Shown: piece after piece, positions 17,726-26,981 of the stretch
How positions within the stretch are numbered: the first letter of the stretch is position 1
Layout of the letters: every line of letters begins with the position of its first letter
NCBI GenBank assembly: GCA_025936115.1
Contig: JAICTZ010000031.1
Location: forward strand, 20,977 to 84,976
Source of the DNA: Polyangiaceae bacterium
Lineage (GTDB): Bacteria; Myxococcota_A; Polyangia; Polyangiales; Polyangiaceae
DNA length: 64,000 bases
Reading direction: 5' to 3'
Notes under the pieces: model-generated
The model's database searches: none
What the model was told of the DNA's origin: nothing
Seen by the model: only the letters and a program-made list of their open reading frames with translations
Program-made: the position numbers and the translations under genes

Positions 17726-19015
17726 ATGATCCTCCGCGATCCGGTGCACGGCCTCGTTTCTTTCGAGCGAAAAGAGGAGGAAATCATCGTGATGCTGCTC
17801 GAGACCCGAGAAGTCCAGCGCCTGCGGCGCATTCGGCAACTGGGACTTGCGTCTTTCGCCTACCCCGGCGCCGATCACACGCGCTTTTCCCACGCCGTGG
17901 GCGCGACGTTCGTGATGACGCGCCTCCTCATGCGGCTTCGCAGCATCGACCAAACCTTGCCTTATTGGCAACGCGTGACGACCGAACGGGCGCGCGAGGC
18001 CCTCGCCGCCGCGTTGCTCCACGATCTCGGACACGGACCGTTTTCGCACCTGTTCGAGCAAGTGCTCGGCGGAGAGCACCACGAGGCCTGGACGCGCCGC
18101 GTGCTGCTCGACGACTCCACGGACGTGCACCGGGTGCTCAAGGGGCTCGATCCGCAGCTGCCCGAACGCGTCGCCGAGCTCGTGTTCGGCCGCCACGAGC
18201 TCTCGTACTTGGCGCGCGCCGTGAGCGGCACTTTCGACGTCGACCGCTGCGACTACCTCTTGCGCGACGCACACGCGACCGGCGTCGGCTACGGCCGCTT
18301 CGATCTCGACTGGCTGCTCCGGAGCCTCACCTTCGGCGTACCCGACTCCGACACGGTCGCTCCGCCCCTCGCCATCGACGGCCGCAAGGGCATCCCCGCG
18401 ATCGAATCGTTTTTGCTCGCGCGCCTGTTCATGTTCCAGCAGGTCTACTTTCACAAAACCGAGCGCTCCTGCGAATGGATGCTCACGAAGATCCTCGACC
18501 GTGCGCGCGTCTTGCTCGCCGAAGGCACGCGCCTGCCGGGCACGCCGCCCGCCATCGCGACGCTCGCGCGCGACGGCTCGGTCTCGCTCGGCGAGTACCT
18601 CGACCTCGACGATCCGCAGCTCTGGGTCGCGCTCTCGAGCTGGCGCGACGCACACGACACGCTGCTCGCCGATCTCGTGACGCGCCTGCACGCGCGCCGC
18701 CTGTTCAAGACCTACGAGCTCTTCGGTGAACAGGCAGAGCCGCGCGGCCGCCTCGAAGCGCTCGACCGTGCACGCGACGTGGCCCGCGCCGCCGGCCTCG
18801 ACCCGGAGATCTACGTCGGCCTCGACATCGCTTCCACCGTCGTGCTCGACGACGCCGCCGATCCGCTCACGATCGTCTTCCCTGACGGCGCCGTGCGCTC
18901 GCTCGCCGAAGTCTCTTTCTTGCTCGGACGCCTGCGCGGCGAACGCATGGAGCGGATTCGGCTCGTGTTCGCCCCCGAGCTCCGTGATTCCATCAAGCGC
19001 GCTCTCAAGCCATGA
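17726..19015 (+). CDS. HD-domain phosphohydrolase (dGTPase/SAMHD1-like)
   Basis: A 429-residue metal-dependent phosphohydrolase. The HD signature is complete: R53/H56 in TRFSHAVGA, H99-D100 in LLHDLGHGPFSHLF, and a later Asp in FDVDRCDYLLRDA near 171. The opening ILRDPVHGLVSF is typical of the prokaryotic SAMHD1-like group, whose members cleave nucleotides such as dNTPs; the true substrate is unknown. The ATG at 17726 was chosen because the conserved sequence starts at the second residue. Its stop overlaps the next start (ATGA). Family members elsewhere are sometimes antiviral, but nothing else here points to defence. Confidence 0.8.
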   Translation: MILRDPVHGLVSFERKEEEIIVMLLETREVQRLRRIRQLGLASFAYPGADHTRFSHAVGATFVMTRLLMRLRSIDQTLPYWQRVTTERAREALAAALLHDLGHGPFSHLFEQVLGGEHHEAWTRRVLLDDSTDVHRVLKGLDPQLPERVAELVFGRHELSYLARAVSGTFDVDRCDYLLRDAHATGVGYGRFDLDWLLRSLTFGVPDSDTVAPPLAIDGRKGIPAIESFLLARLFMFQQVYFHKTERSCEWMLTKILDRARVLLAEGTRLPGTPPAIATLARDGSVSLGEYLDLDDPQLWVALSSWRDAHDTLLADLVTRLHARRLFKTYELFGEQAEPRGRLEALDRARDVARAAGLDPEIYVGLDIASTVVLDDAADPLTIVFPDGAVRSLAEVSFLLGRLRGERMERIRLVFAPELRDSIKRALKP

Positions 19016-19686
19016 CCCCTTGGTTTCTCTTGGCGGCGCTCGCGGGCGAGCCGGCGCGCGCCGAGCCCGACGCCTTCGGCCGCCGCACGACCGCTCAGGT
19101 TCACTCGGTCGACCCGGACGCCGACCACCACCACGGCGACGGCGCGTACGGCCGCTTCGACGGCGATCTCGACCTTGGTCTCGGTGCGGGGCCCGCCCTT
19201 GCGTTTTCGAACGGCCAGATGAGCGTAGAAGTGCGCGGCGTCGCGCGCTGGTACTACTCGGCCGGTCTCTACGTGGCGTACGGGGAGACGCTCGCTCCGC
19301 ACCCGGACATCGAGCGCCGGCTCGGCTTCGGCCTCGAGCTCACGCCGCTGTTTCTGCTGCGCTGGCGCAAGGCTCAAGAGCGCGGCCCCGCCGTCTTCGA
19401 TCTCGCGCTCGACTCGTTGGCGCTCGGGCTCGGCGCGAGCCTCGCGACCGAACACGGCCACGACTTCGGCAACCGTCACGCCTTCGAAGGCTCGCTCGGC
19501 TTCGGCATGCCCCTCGCGGGGACGGCGCCAGGCCCGTGGCTCGAGTTCCGTGCGACCACCACCTTGCCCAAGCCCGTCGCAGGTGAAGCGCAGGTCTTCT
19601 TGCTGCTTTCGTGGCACTTCGCGGTCGTGACCCCCATCGTCGCCGCGCACGAGCCGCGCGTGCAAGAGAACGCGGCCGCACGCTGA
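19012..19686 (+). CDS. Exported protein of unknown function, beta-rich
   Basis: A 224-residue protein coupled to the HD gene by an ATGA overlap. It has a short hydrophobic N-terminus (MTPWFLLAALAG), a His/Asp cluster (DPDADHHHGDG) near residues 35-45 that could bind metal, and a series of alternating strands rich in Leu/Gly/Phe, consistent with an outer-membrane barrel. I do not recognise the family. Confidence 0.5.
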   Translation: MTPWFLLAALAGEPARAEPDAFGRRTTAQVHSVDPDADHHHGDGAYGRFDGDLDLGLGAGPALAFSNGQMSVEVRGVARWYYSAGLYVAYGETLAPHPDIERRLGFGLELTPLFLLRWRKAQERGPAVFDLALDSLALGLGASLATEHGHDFGNRHAFEGSLGFGMPLAGTAPGPWLEFRATTTLPKPVAGEAQVFLLLSWHFAVVTPIVAAHEPRVQENAAAR

Positions 19687-19700
19687 CCTAGATCCCCGCG

Positions 19701-20873
19701 CTAAGGCTTGAGCACGGGTTCGGCCTCGGACACGTGCTCGTCGACCGCGGTGCGTTCGGCGACGAGGTGACGGGCAATGGCCTCGCGCAAGCGGCGGTCG
19801 GCGAGGAAGTGGGCGCTGTGCGTGACGGTCGGCTCGAAGCCGCGCGCGACCTTGTGCTCGCCGCCGGCGCCGGGCTCGAAGCCGCCGAGCCTTCGCGCGA
19901 TGGCCTCCTCGACGCCCTTGTAGAAGCAGACATTGAAGTGGAGGAACGGCACCTCGGCGAGCGCGCCCCAATAACGACCGAAGAGGCGCTCCTTGCCGAG
20001 CAGGTTGAACGCGCCGCCGAGACGCTTCTTGCTACCGCGCTCGCTCGCCACGACGACGTGCAGCGCGTCCGGCATGCTGCTGCACACCTGTTCGAAGAAC
20101 GCGCGGCTCAGGTAGCGACGCCCCCACGGGAACTTGTCGACGGTGGCGACGTAAAAATCGTGGATGAAGTCGGCTTGCTCGGGGCCGAGCGTCTTGTCGC
20201 TGAGCACGTCGAGCACGATGTTGCGATCCTCGAGCTCGCGCCGTTCGCGCCGGATTTGATGGCGCTTCTTCGCGTTGAAGCGCGCGAGAAAGTCGTCGAA
20301 GCTCGCGTAGCCGGGGTTATGCCAATGGTATTGCACGCCGTGCCGCGCCAGCAGGCCGTGCTCCGTGTAGAGCGCTGACTCCGCGGCTGTCGGGAACAGA
20401 ATGTGCGCCGACGAGAGCTTCGCTTGTTTGCAGATGCCCGCTAGCGCTTGGCTCAAGACGCCCGCCAGCGTTTCGCGCGCGCGGCCCGATTTGACGAGCA
20501 GGCGCGGTCCCGTCGCGGGCGTGAACGGCACGGCGACGATGAGCTTCGGATAATACGAAATGCCGAGCTCTGCTTCGGCGAAGCGCGCCCACGAGTGATC
20601 GAACACGAACTCGCCTTCGCTGTTGCCCTTCACGTACGCGGGAGCCGCCGCGACGAGCTCGCCGTCCTCGTAGATGCCGACGTGCATCGGCAGCCAACCG
20701 CGCTTGGGCGCGACGCAGCCCGTCCGCTCGAGCGCGTCGAGCCACTCGAAGCGTAAGAATGGCGGCGTCGCCGGCTCGAGCAGCGCACGGTAAGCGGCTT
20801 CGCCGAGCTCGCGCACGGAGCCGTGGGTGCGGATTTCGTAGGCTGCTGCTCGGGCGTCGCGCGCCTCTGTCAT
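19701..20873 (-). CDS. FemAB-like GNAT acyltransferase (peptidogalycan biosynthesis/recognition family)
   Basis: A 390-residue protein of the family annotated peptidogalycan biosynthesis/recognition (two tandem GNAT-like folds). Characteristic pieces are PPFLRFEWLDALERTGCV at the N-terminus, FHDHSW-like VFDHSWARFAEA, YYPKLIVAVPFTP, the RFNAKKRHQIRRERR helix, the WGRRYLSR/FF segment, and GRYWGALAEVPFLHFNVCFYKGVEEAI near the end. The substrate is not established in the family. It overlaps the phospholipase D-type gene by ATGA, suggesting co-translation. Confidence 0.8.
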   Translation of the reverse strand: MTEARDARAAAYEIRTHGSVRELGEAAYRALLEPATPPFLRFEWLDALERTGCVAPKRGWLPMHVGIYEDGELVAAAPAYVKGNSEGEFVFDHSWARFAEAELGISYYPKLIVAVPFTPATGPRLLVKSGRARETLAGVLSQALAGICKQAKLSSAHILFPTAAESALYTEHGLLARHGVQYHWHNPGYASFDDFLARFNAKKRHQIRRERRELEDRNIVLDVLSDKTLGPEQADFIHDFYVATVDKFPWGRRYLSRAFFEQVCSSMPDALHVVVASERGSKKRLGGAFNLLGKERLFGRYWGALAEVPFLHFNVCFYKGVEEAIARRLGGFEPGAGGEHKVARGFEPTVTHSAHFLADRRLREAIARHLVAERTAVDEHVSEAEPVLKP

Positions 20874-22027
20874 AGAAACTTCCTGAAACGGTATGCCACG
20901 AACTCGAGCAAGCGCTCGCCGAGCGGACGGTAGAAAAAAGCCTGCCGGTCAATCTCGCGGCTGTCCTCGAGGTCACGCAAAAAAGAGCCTTCCATGACGG
21001 CGCCGAACACTTCGTCGTCGACCGAAGCGTTCACCTCCAGGTTCGAGCGCAGCGAGAGATAGTCGAGATTGAAAGTCCCAATCGTGCTCCAGCGCCCGTC
21101 GATGACGGCGCTCTTCGCGTGCAAAATACCCGGCTGCCATTCGAAGAGGCGCACGCCGCGCCGCAGCAAGTACCCCCAGGTCGCGCGGCTCGCGTGACGC
21201 ACGAGCTCGACGTCGCTTTCGCCCGGCATGAGCACGCGCACGTCGACGCCCCGCGCCGCCGCACGCCCGAGCGCGTGCCGCACGCGGCGGTCCGGCAGAA
21301 AGTACGCGTTCCGGATCCAGGCGCGCTGCTTGGCTCGATAAATTTCGCTGAGGTACGCGCGCGAAATCTCACGCTGCTCCCGCAAAAAGCTCGCTTCGCC
21401 GAGCACGCTCACGCGGGTTTCCCCGACGGGCGGCGGCAAGCTCCGGCGAATGTGCAGGAGCGGAACGCCGCCCGTCCGGCGCCAAATACCGAGCACGGAG
21501 AGCATCAGCCCGCGCGCGGCCGGACCTCGCACGGAAATCATGTCGTCGCGCCACGCGCGCCCGCTGTCCTCGAGCGAAAGCCACGCGTCGGCGATGTTGC
21601 AGCCGCCCGTAAAACCGATTTCACCGTCGACGACCAAAATCTTACGGTGGTCGCGGCGCGTCAGGCGTTCGAGGCGAAAACGCCGCCGCCAGGGCGCGAC
21701 CGGACCGAACTCGACGACGTGCGCGCCGGCGCGCCTGAGCTCGCTGAACATCGCCGGATCGGCGCCGATGCTGCCGACGGCGTCGTAGAGCACGGCCACT
21801 TCGACGCCCCGACGCGCCGCGGCCCCGAGCGCGTCGGCGAAACGACGGCCCGCGCGGTCCGAGTCGAACCAGTACATCTCGAGCAGCACCTGCTCGCGCG
21901 CGGCGGCAATCGCCTCGAGCATGGCGGGGTACGCCTCCGTACCGTCACGGTGAAGCGCGACTTCGTTGCCCGCGATGAAGTCTTGTTCGACCGCCCTGTA
22001 GCGGCGGGGGATGGCATCGCGGCGCAC
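20870..22027 (-). CDS. Cardiolipin synthase-like phospholipase D family protein
   Basis: A 385-residue enzyme with both HKD motifs: H127-K129-D134 (DHRKILVVDG) and H303-K305-D310 (HAKSAVIDGRW), each followed by the expected GG/GTFN signature. It probably transfers a phosphatidyl group to make cardiolipin or a related lipid. It lacks the two N-terminal membrane helices of E. coli ClsA, resembling ClsB/ClsC length and layout. Divergent from the M48-like lipoprotein gene. Exact lipid product not determinable. Confidence 0.85.
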   Translation of the reverse strand: MRRDAIPRRYRAVEQDFIAGNEVALHRDGTEAYPAMLEAIAAAREQVLLEMYWFDSDRAGRRFADALGAAARRGVEVAVLYDAVGSIGADPAMFSELRRAGAHVVEFGPVAPWRRRFRLERLTRRDHRKILVVDGEIGFTGGCNIADAWLSLEDSGRAWRDDMISVRGPAARGLMLSVLGIWRRTGGVPLLHIRRSLPPPVGETRVSVLGEASFLREQREISRAYLSEIYRAKQRAWIRNAYFLPDRRVRHALGRAAARGVDVRVLMPGESDVELVRHASRATWGYLLRRGVRLFEWQPGILHAKSAVIDGRWSTIGTFNLDYLSLRSNLEVNASVDDEVFGAVMEGSFLRDLEDSREIDRQAFFYRPLGERLLEFVAYRFRKFL

Positions 22028-22073
22028 GGGTTACTATCCTGCGACAGCCCTACGGGGGCTGCACAGCTACCAC

Positions 22074-23138
22074 ATGAAACGTTCTTACACGGCAAACAAG
22101 TCGTTCTACGCCGTCGCGGCCTTGCTGCTCGGTTCGGCCGTCGGCTGTCAGCACGATGAGCCGGTCGCGCAATACCCGACGTACCAAGCGCCCTACCCGG
22201 GGCAACCCGCGACTTACCCCGGCCAGCCGCCAGCGACCGCTTACCCGGGGCAACCCGCAGCGTATCCGCAAGCTCCTGCAACTTACCCCGCGCAACCCGC
22301 GACGCCCCCCGCCGCCGCAGCGCTTCCCGCCGGCCCCGACCCCATCAACAACACCGATCTCGTGTTCTTGCGCGCGGAGGCCGCGAGCATCATGCACGAG
22401 CTCATCACGAATTTGCCGCCGCTCCAGCAAGGTCGCGTCGCCAATGTGCCCATGGTGGTCGACAGCACGCCGGGCGAAGTGAACGCGTTCGCGACGTGCA
22501 CCAAGGACGGTAAGGCAGCGATGGCCGTGACCGACGGCTTATTCGACATCCAAGCGCACCTCGCGCGCGCCCGCGCTTACGACGAAGCCGCGAACACGCA
22601 CAAAGTCGCGGACTACATCCTGCTCGTCGCGAAGAACCAACAGCCCAAACGCCCCGTCGTGCAGCCACCGCCCGGTTTTTTCGACCCGGCGCTCGACAAT
22701 CAGCCGAACAAGCTCGTGCGCCAGCGCCAAGTGTTCGACGAGCAAGTCGGGTTCGTGCTCGGGCACGAGCTCGCGCATCACTATTTGAATCACCTGCCCT
22801 GCACGGGCGCCGGCAATCTCCCGCCGGCCGAGATTGCGCGCGTGCTCGCCGACGCGGTGCCCGTGTTCAATCAGCCGAACGAGATCGCCGCCGACATGTC
22901 TGGCTTGAACGACGAGCTGACGACGGGTGCCCGCCGCAACGGCTACCACTTCAACGAAGGTGGGGCCCTGCTCACGATGCAGTTCTTCGCCGGGCTCGAC
23001 CAGTCGTCGCCCATCGCGGTGCTGTTCGATTTCGAGCGCGATCACCCGCCGCCCTCGCTCCGCATCCCGATCATCCAGCAGACGGCAAACGCTTGGCGCG
23101 CCACGGGCGGCAAAGGCCTACCCTACCCGCTCTTCTGA
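22074..23138 (+). CDS. M48-like zinc metalloprotease lipoprotein with YPGQP repeats
   Basis: A 354-residue lipoprotein. The signal ends at C25 (SAVGC); residues 34-80 are a Pro/Tyr/Gln-rich repeat (TYPGQP, AYPGQP and variants) that may anchor it to the cell wall. The catalytic motif H231-E-L-A-H235 (HELAHHYLNH) and a downstream N-E270-IAAD motif give the three zinc ligands expected of M48-type peptidases. No transmembrane helices follow, so it is probably periplasmic and soluble. ATG 22074 is the start giving the signal peptide. Substrate unknown. Confidence 0.78.
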   Translation: MKRSYTANKSFYAVAALLLGSAVGCQHDEPVAQYPTYQAPYPGQPATYPGQPPATAYPGQPAAYPQAPATYPAQPATPPAAAALPAGPDPINNTDLVFLRAEAASIMHELITNLPPLQQGRVANVPMVVDSTPGEVNAFATCTKDGKAAMAVTDGLFDIQAHLARARAYDEAANTHKVADYILLVAKNQQPKRPVVQPPPGFFDPALDNQPNKLVRQRQVFDEQVGFVLGHELAHHYLNHLPCTGAGNLPPAEIARVLADAVPVFNQPNEIAADMSGLNDELTTGARRNGYHFNEGGALLTMQFFAGLDQSSPIAVLFDFERDHPPPSLRIPIIQQTANAWRATGGKGLPYPLF

Positions 23139-23175
23139 TCACTTTCGGTGCTCGGTCGGACCTAGACTCCGGCGC

Positions 23176-23847
23176 ATGAAGGTCATCTTGTTCGGTGCGA
23201 CGGGCATGGTCGGACAGGGCGTGCTCCGTGAATGCTTGCTCGACCCGGACGTCGAGCGGGTGCTCGCTATAGGCCGCCGGCCGAGCGGCAAACGCAACCC
23301 GAAGCTCGAAGAGCTCGTGCTGAGCGATCTGCACGACTTTGCTCCCGCGGCGGCCGAGCTCACGGGCTATGACGCTTGTTTCTTTTGTTTGGGGGTGACC
23401 TCCGTCGGCGCAACCGAAGCCGAATATCGTCGTGTGACGCGCGACATCCCGGCCGCGGCGGGGCGCGTGCTCGCCGAGCGAAACCCGGGGATGACGTTCG
23501 TGCTCGTGACGGGCCGGGGGACGGACGCGACCGGCACGAGCAAGACGATGTGGGCGCGCGTGAAGGGTGAAGCGGAAAACGCCGTCTTCGCGCTGCCGTT
23601 CAAGGGCAAGTACGCGTTTCGTCCCGGCGTGATCCAGCCGCTCCACGGCGTCACGTCGCGCACGCCGGCGTATCGCGTGCTCTACACGCTCTTCGGTTGG
23701 CTGGTAGTGCCGATGCTGCGCTGGCTCGCACCCGACTCGATGACGACGACCGAGCGCGTCGGTCGCGCGATGCTGAACGTCGCTCGGCGCGGCTACTCGA
23801 AGCCCGTACTCGAGAGTGCCGATATCAACGCCGCGGCAGCGAGCTGA
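23176..23847 (+). CDS. NAD(P)-binding atypical SDR (NmrA/HTATIP2-like)
   Basis: A 223-residue protein with the N-terminal nucleotide-binding motif LFGATGMVGQGV and a GRRPSGK loop just after beta-2, favouring NADP. Later segments (CFFCLGVTSVGATEAEYRRV, YAFRPGVIQPLHG) match small NAD(P)H-binding proteins of the HTATIP2/YwnB type. No Tyr-x3-Lys catalytic pair is evident, so it may be a redox sensor or reductase. It starts 37 bp after the M48-like gene on the same strand. Confidence 0.75.
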   Translation: MKVILFGATGMVGQGVLRECLLDPDVERVLAIGRRPSGKRNPKLEELVLSDLHDFAPAAAELTGYDACFFCLGVTSVGATEAEYRRVTRDIPAAAGRVLAERNPGMTFVLVTGRGTDATGTSKTMWARVKGEAENAVFALPFKGKYAFRPGVIQPLHGVTSRTPAYRVLYTLFGWLVVPMLRWLAPDSMTTTERVGRAMLNVARRGYSKPVLESADINAAAAS

Positions 23848-23912
23848 GCGGACCTCGACGACCGGGCCGGCGGCTTGCCGGAAAAACGGTTGAGTGATAG
23901 CGTCCGCGCTTG

Positions 23913-25907
23913 GTGGAGTCGGGGAACGCTACGATTGAAGACGCAATTCTGCCGGCCGCGCGACGCGCCGAAGCGGAGCTCTCGGCGCTCGTCCGCGGAG
24001 CCGGCGCCTGGGCACTCATCGTCGGCTCGCTCGCCTACGCGGTGGGTCTGTTTGCCGTTCCGAAACTCGCTGACCTCGTGGGACGAAACCGCATTGCGTC
24101 GGACGAGCGCACGCACCTGCTGCTCGCGGTGCTCGTCGGCGCTGTCGGCTCTGCCGTGGTGTGCGCCGCGGCCTGCGCGCGAAACCGAGCGGCCACGACC
24201 GCGCTCGTCTCGACCGGGCGCGTCGCGCTGCCGCTCGCGCTCTCGGGACCCGCCGTGGCCCTGCTCGCGAGCGACAAGCTCGAGCTCTTGCCCCGCGTGA
24301 GCGCGATGGCCGTCCTCGTACTCTGCTTCAATCGAGCGCTGTTGATTTCACTTCGTGAAATGGCAGGGCCGAGCGGCGCTTTCCCGACGCTCAAGTCTGC
24401 GCTCGACGTGTCCCTGGAGCGGCTCGACGAGCTTCGGCTCGGCCGCGCGTACGCGCTCGATCTCGTGGTCGTGCTCTTGGCAGCCGGTTATGCCGCGTAC
24501 GCGGGGTACTTCACCGTGCTCAGGCATCACCACTTCGCCACGATGAGCAACGATCTCGGCCAGTACGACAACGCGTTTTACAACGCGCTTCACGGCCACC
24601 CGTTCCGCTCGACACCGCTCCTGCCCGAGGGCGACTGGAGCGCGCTCCGCAGCCACGCGGAGTTCGCGATGTACGCGCTCTTGCCGTTTTACGCGCTGTA
24701 TCCGCACGCCGAGACGCTGCTCGTCCTGCAGTCGGTGCTGCTCGCCAGCGCCGCCTTCCCGATCCATCGCCTCGCGAGCCGGCACACGTCGCGGCCCGTC
24801 GGGCTGGCGCTCGCGCTCGCGTATCTCTTCTACGCGCCGCTTCACGGCGCCAATTTCTACGACATCCATTTCCAGCCCATCGGCGCGGTCTTCTCGCTCT
24901 GGGCGCTCGATCGGCTCGACGCGAAGAAGCGTATTCCGTTCGCGATCGCCTTCACGCTCGCGCTCGCCTCCCGGGAGGACGTGCCGCTCATTTTCGTCGC
25001 CACGGGAGCGTTCCTCGTGCTGAGCGGGCGTGCGCCGCGCGCCGGCGTCGTCGTTGCCGCCGTGGCCGGCTGCTATTTTTGTGTGATGAAGTTCGTCGTG
25101 ATGCCGCACTTCGGCACCTGGTGGTACCAGCACATTTACAAGGGGCTGTTTCCCGCCCACGACGAAACGTACGGGGGGGTCGTGAAGACGCTCGTGTCCA
25201 ATCCCGTCTTTTCGTTCGGCACGCTCGTGACCGACAAGAAGATCGCGTACGCGCTTTTAATCCTCACGCCACTCGCGTTCTTGCCGCTGCGCGGGAGCTG
25301 GCTGTGGCTGAGCCTGTTGCCCGGCTCGGTCGTCACGCTACTCACGACCGAGTACGACGCCACCCTCGACATTTCATTTCAATACAGCGCTTACCTCATC
25401 GCCTTGATTTTCCCCGCGTCGGCACTCGCGCTCGAGGGGCTCGGCCACGCGAGTCGCGATCGGCGGCGCGCGGCGGTGGGCGCGCTCCTCGCGGGCACCC
25501 TGCTCACGACCACCGCTTGGGGCGCGATCCCGCCGCGCCGCCACTTTCATGCCGAATACGCCGAGGTCGATTTTGCGCCGCCGCACGAGCGCGACAGGAA
25601 GAAAGCCGCCGCGCTCGGCGAGCTCACCGCGCTGATTCCGCCCAAAGCCTCGCTTGCGGTGAGCGAGCACGAGCTGCCGCACGTGTCCGGTCGTACGAGG
25701 TGCTTCGACCTCAAAGACGACTTCTTCGACGCCGACTACGTGCTCTACGAACAGGACAGCGGTTCGGAGGGCACGGTGCAGGCCAAAAAGGCGCTCGAGA
25801 CCGGCCACTACGACCAAATCGCCGAGCGTGGCTCTCTCACCCTGCTGCGGAACAAAAACTACCACGTGCCGAGCAACTGGAAGCCGTCCCCGGCCGATAC
25901 TCCGTAA
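23913..25907 (+). CDS. DUF2079 family polytopic membrane protein
   Basis: A large (about 664-residue) membrane protein with roughly ten or more helices. It matches the DUF2079 family, with SNDLGQYDNAFYNALHGHPF in a loop after helix 3 and HFGTWWYQHIYKG further on; the family resembles GT-C type glycosyltransferases. The exact start is unclear: no ATG precedes the conserved part; a GTG at 23913 (or TTG at 23910) is likely. The next gene, a type III secretion switch protein, follows after only 3 bp. Function unknown. Confidence 0.75.
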   Translation: MESGNATIEDAILPAARRAEAELSALVRGAGAWALIVGSLAYAVGLFAVPKLADLVGRNRIASDERTHLLLAVLVGAVGSAVVCAAACARNRAATTALVSTGRVALPLALSGPAVALLASDKLELLPRVSAMAVLVLCFNRALLISLREMAGPSGAFPTLKSALDVSLERLDELRLGRAYALDLVVVLLAAGYAAYAGYFTVLRHHHFATMSNDLGQYDNAFYNALHGHPFRSTPLLPEGDWSALRSHAEFAMYALLPFYALYPHAETLLVLQSVLLASAAFPIHRLASRHTSRPVGLALALAYLFYAPLHGANFYDIHFQPIGAVFSLWALDRLDAKKRIPFAIAFTLALASREDVPLIFVATGAFLVLSGRAPRAGVVVAAVAGCYFCVMKFVVMPHFGTWWYQHIYKGLFPAHDETYGGVVKTLVSNPVFSFGTLVTDKKIAYALLILTPLAFLPLRGSWLWLSLLPGSVVTLLTTEYDATLDISFQYSAYLIALIFPASALALEGLGHASRDRRRAAVGALLAGTLLTTTAWGAIPPRRHFHAEYAEVDFAPPHERDRKKAAALGELTALIPPKASLAVSEHELPHVSGRTRCFDLKDDFFDADYVLYEQDSGSEGTVQAKKALETGHYDQIAERGSLTLLRNKNYHVPSNWKPSPADTP

Positions 25908-25910
25908 GAC

Positions 25911-26975
25911 ATGAAGACCGAGGAGCCGACACCGAGACGCCTCCGCCGCGCGCGCGAGATGGGCGACAGTCCCGTCTCCCACGCGCTCGCCCAAGCGCTG
26001 GCGCTGCTCGTCGCCGTGCTTCTCGCCCCGGCCGCGCTCGGTGCCTGCGCCGCCCGCGCCGGAGCGCTGCTCCGATCGGCGCTCGCGGGCACGCCGTTCG
26101 TCGCGCCGGCCCACACGCTCGCGCTCGAAGTGCTCTCGCTCGCCGCGCCGCTCCTTTTGGCCGTGTCGGCCACGGCCGTCGCCGTCGGGCTCCTTCAAAC
26201 CCGCGGCGTTCTGAGCGCCACGCGCTTGAGCCCAGATTTGTCGCGCCTCGATCCCGTCGCCGGCTTGCGCAACATCTTTCGCGCGGACCGCTTCGTGGCG
26301 CTCCTGCGCGCCGGCCTCGCCACGCTGCTCGCCGCGGCGGTCGCTTACCGGCTGCTCGTGGCTCACGCGGCGGACGTGACCGAAACCGCGGGCGACGTAC
26401 GAAACGTCGCACCACTCGCGCTCGTGCTCGGCCGCTCACTCGGCCTTTGGGTGGCGCTATTCGGCGTGGGGCTCGGTCTCGTCGACTTGCTCGTCGTCGT
26501 GCGGCTCTGGCGCCGGCGCCACCGCATGACGCGCGACGAAGTACGGCGGGAGTATCGCGAAGCCGAGGGCGATCCGGAGGTACGCGCCCGGCGCCGCCGC
26601 GCCCATCAGGAGGCGCTCGCCGGCTCGATCGTGAACGCCGTGAAGCAGGCGACGGTCGTCGTCATCAATCCGACGCACCTCGCGAGCGCGCTCCGTTACG
26701 TCGAGGAGGAAGACGCCGCGCCGAAGCTCGTGGCGCAAGGTGAAGGCGACCTCGCTCGTTACATCGTCGAGGCGGCGCGCGCGTACGGCATTCCCTGCAT
26801 TCGCGACGTACCCGTCGCGCGAGCGCTCCGCGAGCTCGAAATCGGCGACGAAATCCCCGAGGTACTCTACGAGGCGGTGGCCGAGATCCTGCGTGAGGTC
26901 ACGCGCTCGAGCGCCGCCGAAGGCGAAGCTCGAGCGAACGCGACGGACGGCGCCGACCCCGAACCGCCCCGCTGA
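25911..26975 (+). CDS. Type III secretion/flagellar export switch protein (SctU/FlhB family)
   Basis: A 354-residue protein of the SctU/FlhB family, which sits at the export gate and switches substrate class after self-cleavage. The opening KTEEPTPRRLRRAREMGDSP is diagnostic; four hydrophobic segments lie between about 25 and 200. The linker MTRDEVRREYREAEGDPEVRARRRR and the autocleavage motif N253-P-T-H (VINPTH) are intact, so self-cleavage chemistry should work. No other secretion or flagellar gene is visible in the window, which is unusual. It follows DUF2079 with a 3-bp gap. Confidence 0.88.
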   Translation: MKTEEPTPRRLRRAREMGDSPVSHALAQALALLVAVLLAPAALGACAARAGALLRSALAGTPFVAPAHTLALEVLSLAAPLLLAVSATAVAVGLLQTRGVLSATRLSPDLSRLDPVAGLRNIFRADRFVALLRAGLATLLAAAVAYRLLVAHAADVTETAGDVRNVAPLALVLGRSLGLWVALFGVGLGLVDLLVVVRLWRRRHRMTRDEVRREYREAEGDPEVRARRRRAHQEALAGSIVNAVKQATVVVINPTHLASALRYVEEEDAAPKLVAQGEGDLARYIVEAARAYGIPCIRDVPVARALRELEIGDEIPEVLYEAVAEILREVTRSSAAEGEARANATDGADPEPPR

Positions 26976-26981
26976 GCTCGG

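Noticed and set aside
17726..19015. HD protein as part of a defence island
   Set aside because: No other defence gene, integrase or tRNA nearby; neighbours look like ordinary chromosomal genes.
25911..26975. Flagellar FlhB instead of secretion SctU
   Set aside because: Motifs do not separate the two firmly; with no flagellar genes nearby and gliding-type lineage, the family-level call is kept and no gene symbol assigned.
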